From positions 186,001-250,000 of the forward strand of contig NZ_SWMS01000003.1 in assembly GCF_005146945.1 (NCBI RefSeq): a DNA stretch of 64,000 nt, read 5' to 3'. The notes beneath the pieces were generated by a model. That model saw only the letters and a list, made by a program, of their open reading frames with translations. It had not been told where the DNA came from and made no database searches. Of this stretch, positions 17,414 to 24,874 are shown piece after piece (position 1 is the stretch's first letter; the number at the start of each line of letters is the position of its first letter). The stretch is from Prauserella endophytica. Lineage in GTDB: Bacteria; Actinomycetota; Actinomycetes; Mycobacteriales; Pseudonocardiaceae. The translations under genes were made by a program, and so were the position numbers.

Positions 17414-18652
17414 TCAGATCACGGCGTCGGCGGCGAGGTCGGCGAGCTCGTCCTCGGTGTAGCCCAGCCGTTGGCGGTACACGGCGTCGTTGTGTTCGCC
17501 GAGGGCGGGAGCGGGCCGGTCGAAGCCCGCCCTCGCCGAGGAGAAGCGGATGGGCACTCCGGTCGCCGCGAGGTCGGCGACGTCGCCGTAGCGCGGGTGC
17601 GTCACCGGGACGACCTCCTCGCGCTTGCGCACGAGCGGGTCGCGCACGGCGTCCCTCGGCTCCCGGACCTCCGCCGCCGGCACACCCTCGGCGGTGAACG
17701 CGTCGATCACCTCGGTGAGGGGGCGCGCCCGGCACCATTGCCGGATGAGCTCGTGCAGTTCGTCGGCGTGGCGCACCCGCTGGTCCCGGTTGCGGAAGCG
17801 AGAGTCGCCGATCAGGTCGGGCCTGCCGATCGCGCGCAGGACGCCGTGGGCGAACCCGTCGGTCGGCGCGCAGAGCGCAAGGTGCCCGTCGGCGGCCGGC
17901 AGGATCCCGAACGGCGCGAGCCTCGGCACCATCGAGCCGGTGCGCTGCGGCAGGCCGACCGCGTCGAACGCGTCGAACGGCTCGCACGCCACGAGCGAGG
18001 TCAGCGCCCCCAGCATCGAGACGTCGACGTGCTGGCCCTCGCCGGTGTGCTCGGCCTGTAGCAGCGCGGAGACGGTGCCGATGACCGCGAACAGCGGCGC
18101 GAGCATGTCGCCGACGGGAAGCCCGAAGCGGACCGGTCCCTCGTCGGGCTCGCCCGCGGTCAGCATCACGCCGGAGAGGGCCTGGATGATCGAGTCCATC
18201 GCCTTGCCCGAACCCGGTCCGCCCTGCGCGCCGAAGCCGCTGATCGAGGTGTAGACGATCTTGGGGTTGAGCTCGCGCACGGACGCGTAGTCGATGCCGA
18301 GCCGCTGGGTGACGCCGGGGCTGTAGTTCTCCACCACCACGTCGGCGTCGCGCACGAGATCGGCGAAGACGGCGAGCGCGCGCGGGTTTTTGAGATTGAG
18401 CGTGACGCTCTGCTTGTTGCGGCCGCGCACGAGCATCGAGACGGACATGTCGTCGGCGTCCTCGCGGGCGAGGGAGAGACCGTCGCGGCCGACGTAGGGC
18501 GCGTTGTTACGCGCCGAGTCTCCGCCGGTGGCCGGGTTCTCGACCTTGATCACGGTGGCGCCGAGGCCGGCGAGCAGCAGGGTCGCGTAGGGGCCGGCGA
18601 GGGCGGTGGTGAGGTCGATGACGGTGCGCCCGGCCAGTGGCTGGTCGGTCAT
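17414..18652 (-). CDS. Class III (CaiB/BaiF) CoA transferase
   Basis: CoA transferase of 412 residues, expected to move CoA between an acyl-CoA donor and a carboxylic acid. Family marks include LAGPYATLLLAGLGATVIKVE, DADVVVENYSPG and Asp153 in GKAMDSIIQALSG, the position of the catalytic aspartate. Order with the next two genes (transferase, dehydratase A, dehydratase B) is that of the phenyllactate (FldABC) and hydroxyisocaproate (HadABC) systems, whose transferases belong to the same class. The ribosome site AGGA lies across the stop of the CapA-like gene. The acid is unknown. Confidence 0.9.
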   Translation of the reverse strand: MTDQPLAGRTVIDLTTALAGPYATLLLAGLGATVIKVENPATGGDSARNNAPYVGRDGLSLAREDADDMSVSMLVRGRNKQSVTLNLKNPRALAVFADLVRDADVVVENYSPGVTQRLGIDYASVRELNPKIVYTSISGFGAQGGPGSGKAMDSIIQALSGVMLTAGEPDEGPVRFGLPVGDMLAPLFAVIGTVSALLQAEHTGEGQHVDVSMLGALTSLVACEPFDAFDAVGLPQRTGSMVPRLAPFGILPAADGHLALCAPTDGFAHGVLRAIGRPDLIGDSRFRNRDQRVRHADELHELIRQWCRARPLTEVIDAFTAEGVPAAEVREPRDAVRDPLVRKREEVVPVTHPRYGDVADLAATGVPIRFSSARAGFDRPAPALGEHNDAVYRQRLGYTEDELADLAADAVI

Positions 18653-18658
18653 GGTGTC

Positions 18659-19798
18659 CTACCTTTCGGTGCTCTCGGGCTCGATGACGACGCGGTCGCC
18701 GCGGTGGGAGAACCGGCCGTTCAGCCCCGCCGCGCGGGTGATCTGCTCGATGTAGGCGGTGACGCGCTCTCCGTCGGGGGTGCCGGCGCAGGGCACCGGG
18801 CGCCCCCGGTCGTCGATCCAGCACGGCACGAAACCGGCCTCGGTGAGGCCGTTCGCGTCGAACCGGCACCACGCGATCGCGGTGTTGCGGCTCTCGGGGT
18901 GGAACGGGTAGTACGGCATGTCCGGGTCGGGGGCGAAGCCGTACAGTTCCCGGCGGCGCTTCGCCCACGCCTCGAGCTCGGCGCTGGAGGCGCTGCCCAC
19001 CCCGGGGGTGAGCGCGTGGGTGACCGTGACGAAGTTGCCGAGCCCGTGGAAGATCGGCTTGCCGCGGTGGGTCTCGATGCCGCGCATGATGTGCGCGTGG
19101 TGGGAGAACACCGCGTCGGCCCCCGCGTCGATCGCCGCGCGGGCGACCGGCCGCTCGTACATCGCGACCGCTGCGGGCGTGTGCCCGACGCCCTTGTGCA
19201 GCGACACGAGCACGATGTCGGCCTGCGCCCGGAGTGCCCGGACGTCGGACTCCATCGCCTCCAGGCTGTCCGGGTCGGCGAAGGTGTAGATCTTCGGCGG
19301 ACCGCCGGGGCTGGCGTGGTCGAGCTCGTAATGCGTGAGCACGTGCACGTAGGCGCAGCCGGGTTTGCGGGACGTCGCCCACGACTCGCGCGGGCCGACG
19401 CAGTTGTAGGACAGCACTCCCACGCGCAGCCCGCCGCGCTCGACGACAGCGGGGGTGCGTGCCTCGGCGAGGTTCGCGCCCGCGCCGGTGGGCACGAGCC
19501 CGGCGGCGCGGGCGTGGGCGACGGTGTCGGCGATGCCGACGTCGCCCGCGTCGTGGATGTGGTTGCCCGCGAGGGTGACGACGTCGAAGCCCGCGTCGGC
19601 CAGCGCGGGCAGCGCGGCCGGGTCGGCGGGCGGCGCCGGGACGTCGGTGCTCTGCGAGACGGTGGTGGTCGAGTGCGGAACCTCGACGTGCCCGATCGTC
19701 ACGTCCGCGGCCCGCAGCAGTGCGGCGGCGGGCTCCAGGAACGATGCCGGGCCGGGCTCGTCGAGAATGAGGTCGCCGACGGAGGCGATCGTGATCAC
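18659..19798 (-). CDS. CapA/PgsA-family metallophosphatase-like protein
   Basis: Protein of 379 residues with the CapA fold marks: VGDLILDE at the start, HVEVPHS, GNHIHDAG, VSLHKGVGH, SHHAHIMRG and FHGLGNF, all metal-binding loops. CapA/PgsA proteins act in poly-gamma-glutamate synthesis and normally carry an N-terminal membrane anchor. This one begins directly with the first catalytic strand and so appears cytoplasmic. The GTG start overlaps the ABC ATPase stop by four bases. In an operon for uptake and CoA chemistry it may cleave an amide or phosphate on the imported compound; this is speculation. Confidence 0.85.
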   Translation of the reverse strand: MITIASVGDLILDEPGPASFLEPAAALLRAADVTIGHVEVPHSTTTVSQSTDVPAPPADPAALPALADAGFDVVTLAGNHIHDAGDVGIADTVAHARAAGLVPTGAGANLAEARTPAVVERGGLRVGVLSYNCVGPRESWATSRKPGCAYVHVLTHYELDHASPGGPPKIYTFADPDSLEAMESDVRALRAQADIVLVSLHKGVGHTPAAVAMYERPVARAAIDAGADAVFSHHAHIMRGIETHRGKPIFHGLGNFVTVTHALTPGVGSASSAELEAWAKRRRELYGFAPDPDMPYYPFHPESRNTAIAWCRFDANGLTEAGFVPCWIDDRGRPVPCAGTPDGERVTAYIEQITRAAGLNGRFSHRGDRVVIEPESTER

Positions 19799-20601
19799 GA
19801 GACACTCTCCACAGTGGACGTCGTAGGCCGCGCGTTGTGGTGCCGGGCGAGGAAGGACCGCAGGCGCGCGCTTCGGGGAGCGGTGAACAGCTCCGAGGGC
19901 GGTCCGGACTCCACCACGCGGCCCGCCTCCATGAACACACAGCGGTCGGCGACCTCGCTGGCGAAGGCCATCTCGTGGGTGACCACGACCATCGTCATGC
20001 CGTCGGCGGCGAGGCCGCGCATGACGCGGAGGACGTCCTCGACCAGTTCGGGGTCGAGCGCGCTGGTGGGCTCGTCGAACAGCGTGATCCTCGGTTTGGT
20101 CGCCACCGCGCGGGCGATCGCGACCCGCTGCTGCTGCCCGCCAGAGAGCTGACGCGGGTAGTGGTGGGCGCGGTCGGCCAGGCCCACCCGCTCCAGCAGC
20201 TCCATCGCCTCGGATTCCGCCTCGCTCCGCGCCCGGCGGTGGACGCGCACGGGCGCTTCGGTGATGTTGCGCAGCACCGTGAAGTGGGGGATGAGGTTGA
20301 ACTGCTGGAACACCATGCTCATCCGGCTGCGCTGGGCGGCGACCCGGCGCTCGCCCAGCGCCCGCAGGCCACCCCGGTGCCGCTCGTGGCCGAGGAGCTC
20401 GCCGTCGAGATAGATCGCGCCCGCGTCGATGGCCTCGAGCTGGTGCACGCAGCGGATCAGCGTCGACTTGCCGGAGCCCGAGGGCCCGATCACCACGACG
20501 ACCTCCCCTTCCCGCACGTCGAGGCTCACGTCGTCGAGTGCGGCGTGGTCCCCGAACGTCTTGCGCACGCCCTGCACCCGCAGGGCCGGTTGACCGGTCA
20601 T
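19795..20601 (-). CDS. Polar amino acid ABC importer, ATP-binding protein
   Basis: ATPase of 268 residues, GlnQ/HisP type. Walker A GPSGSGKST (39-47), Q loop FQQFNLIPH, signature LSGGQQQR, Walker B ITLFDEPTSALDP and switch VVTHEM are all intact. The ATG at 20601 overlaps the permease stop (ATGA) and begins after several unrelated upstream residues of a longer open frame. With the next two genes it forms a complete importer for an amino acid or a similar small acid. Confidence 0.95.
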   Translation of the reverse strand: MTGQPALRVQGVRKTFGDHAALDDVSLDVREGEVVVVIGPSGSGKSTLIRCVHQLEAIDAGAIYLDGELLGHERHRGGLRALGERRVAAQRSRMSMVFQQFNLIPHFTVLRNITEAPVRVHRRARSEAESEAMELLERVGLADRAHHYPRQLSGGQQQRVAIARAVATKPRITLFDEPTSALDPELVEDVLRVMRGLAADGMTMVVVTHEMAFASEVADRCVFMEAGRVVESGPPSELFTAPRSARLRSFLARHHNARPTTSTVESVS

Positions 20602-21512
20602 GCTGCTGCTCCGTCCGATGTGGATACCGTGGGGCGACGCGCGCTCGTGGCCGCCGTGTGGCCGCGGGAGAAGTGCCGTTCCAGCCAGCGCTGGCCGATG
20701 GTGAGCACGGTGACCACCACCAGGTACCAGAGGCACGCGACGATGAGCAGCGGCACGATCTGGTAGGTCCGGTTGTAGATGACCTGGACCGAGTGCAGCA
20801 GGTCCGCCATCGCGATCACCGACACGAGCGCGGTTCCCTTGAGCACGCTGATGAACTGGCTGCCGCTCGGCGGGATGATCACGCGCATCGCCTGCGGGAG
20901 AACGACCCTGGCGAACGTCTGGGCCGGGGTGAGGCCCATGGCCTTCGCGGCGTCGCGCTGACCGGAATCGACGCCGAGCAGCCCCGCCCTGATGATCTCG
21001 GCCATGTACGCGGACTCGACGAGCGACAGTCCGATGACGGCCGCGGTGAGCGGCGTGATCACGGTGTTGGCGTCCCATGACGCGAACTCCGGTCCGAACG
21101 GGATGCCGATCGAGATGCGGGGCAGCAGGTAGGCGAGGTTGAACCAGAAGATCAGCTGCACCAGCGGTGGAATGCCCCGGAACACTCCGACGTAGACGGT
21201 GGCCGCCCAGCGCAGCGGCGCGAAGTCGCTCAGCTGCGCTGCCGCGAGCAGCCCGCCGACCACCGAGCCGATGGCCATGGCCACCACCGCGAGCAGCACG
21301 GTGGTGGCCAGCCCCGACAGCACGGTCGGCTCGAACAGGTACCGCGCGACGACGTCCCACTCGAAGCGGTCGTTGTTCACGAGGAACCAGGCGAGCTGCG
21401 CGGCGACGGCGGCGAGCGCGAGGCCGGCCGCCCAGCGCCACGGCCGCGCGCGCCGCCGGGCGGTGGCGACGTCGTCGAACGCCTCGGAGGGAGGCGCGGA
21501 CAGGGTTGTCAT
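20598..21512 (-). CDS. Polar amino acid ABC importer, permease
   Basis: Permease of 304 residues, HisMQ/GlnP type, with a longer basic N-terminus and five to six membrane helices. Family marks include VYVGVFRGIPPLVQL and the EAA loop RDAAKAMGLTPAQTF. A single permease implies a homodimer. It lies 34 bases after the binding-protein gene and is coupled to the ATPase by ATGA. Confidence 0.94.
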   Translation of the reverse strand: MTTLSAPPSEAFDDVATARRRARPWRWAAGLALAAVAAQLAWFLVNNDRFEWDVVARYLFEPTVLSGLATTVLLAVVAMAIGSVVGGLLAAAQLSDFAPLRWAATVYVGVFRGIPPLVQLIFWFNLAYLLPRISIGIPFGPEFASWDANTVITPLTAAVIGLSLVESAYMAEIIRAGLLGVDSGQRDAAKAMGLTPAQTFARVVLPQAMRVIIPPSGSQFISVLKGTALVSVIAMADLLHSVQVIYNRTYQIVPLLIVACLWYLVVVTVLTIGQRWLERHFSRGHTAATSARRPTVSTSDGAAA

Positions 21513-21546
21513 GATGGGGGTCGCTCCTGCTTCGTGACGGTCGGGC

Positions 21547-22455
21547 TCAGCGCTGTGCGCTGGCGACGTTGAGCAGCGGCTTCTCGACCATGACCTCGGT
21601 CAGGCCCCACTGCTCCATGATCCGGCGGTACTCACCGGAGTCGAACAGCTCCTGGAACGCCTCGTGCAGCACCGGCCCGAGCCCGCTGTCCTTCGGAACG
21701 AACAGCGCGAGGTTGTCGGCCGTGGCGCCCTGCGCCTCGGTCTGCGTGACGTAGGTGTAGGTGTCCTGCTGCGCCCTGGTGACGTCGATCGCGGCGGCCT
21801 GCGTCATGCCGGCCGCGTCGGCGCGGCCCGACCGCGCCGCGAGCATGGTCGCGTTGGTGTCGTCGAGCCCGATCGTCTGCGCGGGCTGCCTGCCGCTGTC
21901 CGCGCAGAACTCCGACAGCTTGGCCAGCTGCTCTTCCACCACGCTCGCCTTGACCACCGCGACTCGCTTGCCGCACAGGTCTTCGGCGTCGTCGATGCCC
22001 GCGTTCGAGTCGGTCGGCACGACGTACGACGTTCTCGTGGTCATCCAGGTGATCGTGTCGAACTGCCGCTCGCGTTCGGCGGTGGCCTTGACGGGGCCGT
22101 TGAAGGCGTCGTACCGGCCGCTCAGCATGCCCTGCAGCGCCGCGGGGAGGTTGTTGACGATGCTCGTTTCCGGGCGCACGCCGAGCACCTCGCCCAATGC
22201 GTCCTGGAAGTCCTTGTCGATGCCCGTGATCGAGCCGTCGGCACCCACGGTGCGGTAGGGCGGGTGCGAGTCGCCGGCGAACCGCAGCACGCCGGAGTCC
22301 TTGACGGACTGGGGGAGCGCGTCGTGCAACGCGGGCACCGAGGACTGGGCCTGCTCGGGGCCGTCGTCCTGGGCGGCGGCGCCACAGCCCGCGGTGGTGA
22401 GCGCGGCGGCGATGGCTATCCCGAGTAGGCGGTGACGGCGGGTGAGGTGGCGCAT
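21547..22455 (-). CDS. Family 3 solute-binding lipoprotein
   Basis: Substrate-binding protein of 302 residues. A lipoprotein signal ends at the lipobox TTAGC, with lipidated Cys24. The mature part shows family 3 marks (GVLRFAGDSHPPYR, GIDKDFQDALGEVLG, RYDAFNGP, LCGKRVAVVKAS). It is the first gene of the operon that runs to 13562 and so is transcribed from the region around 22562-22605 controlled by the divergent PaaX-like regulator. The ligand is probably an amino acid or an N-acyl/hydroxy acid relative; the exact ligand is unknown. Confidence 0.93.
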   Translation of the reverse strand: MRHLTRRHRLLGIAIAAALTTAGCGAAAQDDGPEQAQSSVPALHDALPQSVKDSGVLRFAGDSHPPYRTVGADGSITGIDKDFQDALGEVLGVRPETSIVNNLPAALQGMLSGRYDAFNGPVKATAERERQFDTITWMTTRTSYVVPTDSNAGIDDAEDLCGKRVAVVKASVVEEQLAKLSEFCADSGRQPAQTIGLDDTNATMLAARSGRADAAGMTQAAAIDVTRAQQDTYTYVTQTEAQGATADNLALFVPKDSGLGPVLHEAFQELFDSGEYRRIMEQWGLTEVMVEKPLLNVASAQR

Positions 22456-22561
22456 GGCGGTCTTCTCCCTGCGTTGGGCCTAGAGCCAGGCGTGGATCCG
22501 GTGGGACGCCCCCGGGCCGAGGAGAGTGCCGGGAGCGTGGTTGTCGTTGATGGCGACGAGC

Positions 22562-22624
22562 GTCGCACGAGCTGTCGCCTATTTCAAGTCTCGTGCGACA
22601 CTTGATGTGGATCTGCCATGCGAC
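22562..22624. promoter_or_regulatory. Clustered operator-like repeats between the ABC operon and PaaX copy 2
   Basis: Two overlapping signals are visible. GTCGCACGAG (22562-22571) and CTCGTGCGAC (22590-22599) form a perfect 10-base inverted repeat with an 18-base spacer. TCAAGT (22584-22589) and ACTTGA (22600-22605) are the outer arms of a 22-base imperfect palindrome. A further TGCGACA copy lies at 22619-22625. This is the only space between the divergent operon and the regulator, so PaaX copy 2 is the likely binder. Confidence 0.6.
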
Positions 22625-22707
22625 AACACGAAGGCCGACCGGAGCCGTAGTCTTGGACAGACCGTGATCGGCGAATGACGCAGCAGGAATGTCGAGGGAT
22701 GTCAGGA

Positions 22708-23715
22708 ATGACCACGGACCCGTCGAGGGCCGAGCTGCCCCGCCCGCAGAACGGCGCGGAACCGCAGCTGCTGCTGACGTCGCTGCTGGGCGACTTCTGG
22801 TACTGGCGCGACGAGCACATTCCGGCGACCGCGCTGGTGAGGCTGCTCGCCGACTTCGACGTGACATCGGACGGCGCACGGGCAGCCATGCGCAGGCTGG
22901 CGGCGCGTGGGCTGCTCGCGGTGTCGCGCAGCGGCCGGACCACGGCCTACGGCATCCCCGCCCGCACCTCCGAGGTGATCATCGAGCGGACCCACCGGAT
23001 GCTGACCTTCGGCGCCTCGGCGCCGGACTGGGACGGCCGGTGGACCGTGGTGGCCTTCTCCGTGCCGGAGCAGGATCGAGGCGTGCGGACCACCCTGCGG
23101 TCGCGGCTGCGGGTGCTGCACTTCGCCGCTCTCTACGACGGCGTGTGGGTGTCGCCGCACGACCGGACGCGGGAGGTGCTGGAGATGCTCGATGAGCTGG
23201 GGGTGCGGACGGCGACCGTGCTGCGCTCGGAGGAGGTGCCCGGGGTTCCGGAGCAGGGCAGTCCGCGCTCGGCTTTCGACCTGGCACCGCTGGCCAAGGA
23301 GTACCGCGCGTTCGCCGAGCGGTACGAGCCGCTGCTGGAGAGCCTCGACGCCGGGCTGATCGGCCCCGCACAGGCGCTGCGGGCACGCACCGAGCTGCGC
23401 GTCGACTGGCGGCAGTTCCCGGAGACCGACCCTGACCTGCCTGCGGAGCTGTTGCCCGAGGGCTGGGACCGGCCAAGGGCCCAGCGGGTCTTCGTGCAGA
23501 TCTACGACCGGCTCGGCCCGCTCGCCGAGATCCGGTTCCGGCAGATCCTCGGGTCCGTGGCCCCCGAGCTCGTCGACTTCGCGTCCCACCACGACTCGGC
23601 GACGGTGGCCAGGCTGTTCGCCTCACTCGGCGATCGCAGGGCGCACGGCGACACGCCGTTCGAGCAGGCGGCGCAGGCGAGGCGGCTCGCCGAGGCCGCG
23701 CGCAGGCGGGGCTAG
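22708..23715 (+). CDS. PaaX-family transcriptional regulator (copy 2)
   Basis: Regulator of 335 residues, paralogue of the one at 8284. It has an N-terminal winged helix (ALVRLLADFDVTSDGARAAM), central WDGRWTVVAFSVPEQDRG with LYDGVWVSPHD, and C-terminal WRQFPETDPDLPAELLPEGW. The ATG at 22708 has GAGGG nine bases upstream; in-frame ATGs at 22675 and 22699 are less well placed. It is divergent from the ABC importer/CoA transferase/dehydratase operon, whose promoter region carries strong palindromes. PaaX proteins normally release DNA on binding a CoA thioester, which would fit an acyl-CoA intermediate here. It overlaps the convergent RsbW-like gene by four bases. Confidence 0.92.
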   Translation: MTTDPSRAELPRPQNGAEPQLLLTSLLGDFWYWRDEHIPATALVRLLADFDVTSDGARAAMRRLAARGLLAVSRSGRTTAYGIPARTSEVIIERTHRMLTFGASAPDWDGRWTVVAFSVPEQDRGVRTTLRSRLRVLHFAALYDGVWVSPHDRTREVLEMLDELGVRTATVLRSEEVPGVPEQGSPRSAFDLAPLAKEYRAFAERYEPLLESLDAGLIGPAQALRARTELRVDWRQFPETDPDLPAELLPEGWDRPRAQRVFVQIYDRLGPLAEIRFRQILGSVAPELVDFASHHDSATVARLFASLGDRRAHGDTPFEQAAQARRLAEAARRRG

Positions 23716-24143
23716 TGCCCCCCGCCCGCGCCGTCGACCTGCCACGTGAGCGTCACCGTGGTGCCCGCATCGGCGCAGCGGATCTCGGCGCGGTCGCTCA
23801 GCGCGTGGATCAGCGGCAGGCCCCTGCCGTGGCGGATGCCGGGCTCGGCCGGGGGTGTCCGCCAGCGGCCGCGATCACTGACGATGACCGCGACGCCGTC
23901 GGCCTGGCGGCTCGCGTGCAGCTCCAGCACACCGATGGTGCCGGCGGGATAGGCGTGGGTGACCACATTGGCCATCGCCTCGTACGCCGCGATCGCGATC
24001 GCGTCCCGCGTCTGTTCCGGCAGGCCGAGGCCGCGGGACCACTCGGCCAGCTCACCGCGTAGCTCGGTCGCGTGCCGGGCGTGCGCGGCGCACCGGAGGT
24101 GCAGCCTGGCAGGCACGTCCGTGGCGTATCGAGCCGGACACAT
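23712..24143 (-). CDS. RsbW-like anti-sigma factor serine kinase domain protein
   Basis: ATP-binding protein of 143 residues of the HATPase_c_2/RsbW type. The N box is EAMANVVTHAY, followed by the G1 box DRGRW and G2 box GRGLPLIHAL. The ATG at 24143 follows GAGG at seven bases. A longer frame to 24221 lacks a site. Such proteins bind a sigma factor or phosphorylate a STAS antagonist. The STAS protein encoded next is the natural partner. No sigma-B gene is adjacent, so the controlled sigma factor is elsewhere. Confidence 0.88.
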   Translation of the reverse strand: MCPARYATDVPARLHLRCAAHARHATELRGELAEWSRGLGLPEQTRDAIAIAAYEAMANVVTHAYPAGTIGVLELHASRQADGVAVIVSDRGRWRTPPAEPGIRHGRGLPLIHALSDRAEIRCADAGTTVTLTWQVDGAGGGH

Positions 24144-24243
24144 AGCGATACCTCTTGTCAGCTCCCTGCGCCGGATCTCTCCGGCCTTCCCCGATGGGAC
24201 TACCCGCAGGGGAGTGACCAATTCACCCGCTGTGTGTGTGTTT

Positions 24244-24636
24244 CTAGCGGCCCGCGGCGAGCGCCTCGTCGAGGCTCGGGTGAATGGGCAGCTGCTCGTC
24301 GAGCCCCACGACCTGCAGCGACCGGGCCGTGGCGCGGCCGGTGGCGACGACCCGCACGGTGGTGTTCTCGCCGGCGGCCTGCTGCGCGGACACGAGTGCG
24401 GCCATGCCGGCGGAGGCCAGGAACGTGACCCCGGTGAGGTCGATGACCAGCACCGGCGGCGTACCGCGCAGCGCCGTGGTGACCATCTCGTCCAGCTTCG
24501 GGGTGGTGAGCATGTCGAGTTCGCCGGTCACCACGAGCGCGACCGCGTCCCCGTGCTGCTCGGCCTGCACGGTGACACCGCCCGCGTTGCCGGACGGCGG
24601 GTGCGGACTGCTCGGGTTCGGATCGGGTGCTGGCAT
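24244..24636 (-). CDS. STAS-domain anti-sigma factor antagonist
   Basis: RsbV-like protein of 130 residues. After a proline-rich N-terminus of about 20 residues, the STAS domain runs from 22 to 125, with the phosphorylation loop VTFLASAGMAAL (the Ser in ASAG). The ATG at 24636 has GGAAGG nine bases upstream. The upstream ATG at 24645 would put that site against the codon. It is located 100 bases ahead of the RsbW-like gene, giving a partner-switch pair. It probably tunes a stress sigma factor. Confidence 0.88.
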   Translation of the reverse strand: MPAPDPNPSSPHPPSGNAGGVTVQAEQHGDAVALVVTGELDMLTTPKLDEMVTTALRGTPPVLVIDLTGVTFLASAGMAALVSAQQAAGENTTVRVVATGRATARSLQVVGLDEQLPIHPSLDEALAAGR

Positions 24637-24705
24637 GGGGTCCATCCTTCCCCAGCCGTCGCGGGAACGAAACAGCACCCGCAGCGCGGCGTTACGAGCC
24701 CCACT

Positions 24706-24813
24706 GCAGTGAAGGCCACCATCACTGCGTGGAATCAGACACAGCGGCGCGCAGCGCCTCCGTTTGGGTGGTGGTGGGAGACGGGTGGGCGCAGCGATGG
24801 TGGCCTTCACTGC
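24706..24813. repeat. Long inverted repeat with AAGGCCACC core
   Basis: Perfect 18-base arms GCAGTGAAGGCCACCATC (24706-24723) and GATGGTGGCCTTCACTGC (24796-24813) enclose 72 bases. Pairing continues inward after one mismatch (CTGCG with CGCAG). It occupies the gap between the hydrolase gene (stop at 24875) and the STAS gene (start at 24636), both minus strand. No gene is seen inside. The wide loop is unlike a simple terminator and suggests a small mobile or structural repeat related to the hairpins at 13492 and 52868. Confidence 0.75.
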
Positions 24814-24874
24814 GGTCCCGCGGCGCTCTCCGGGCCGCCTACCCGGGTGACTGTTGCCACCGCGTGCCGTGGGC

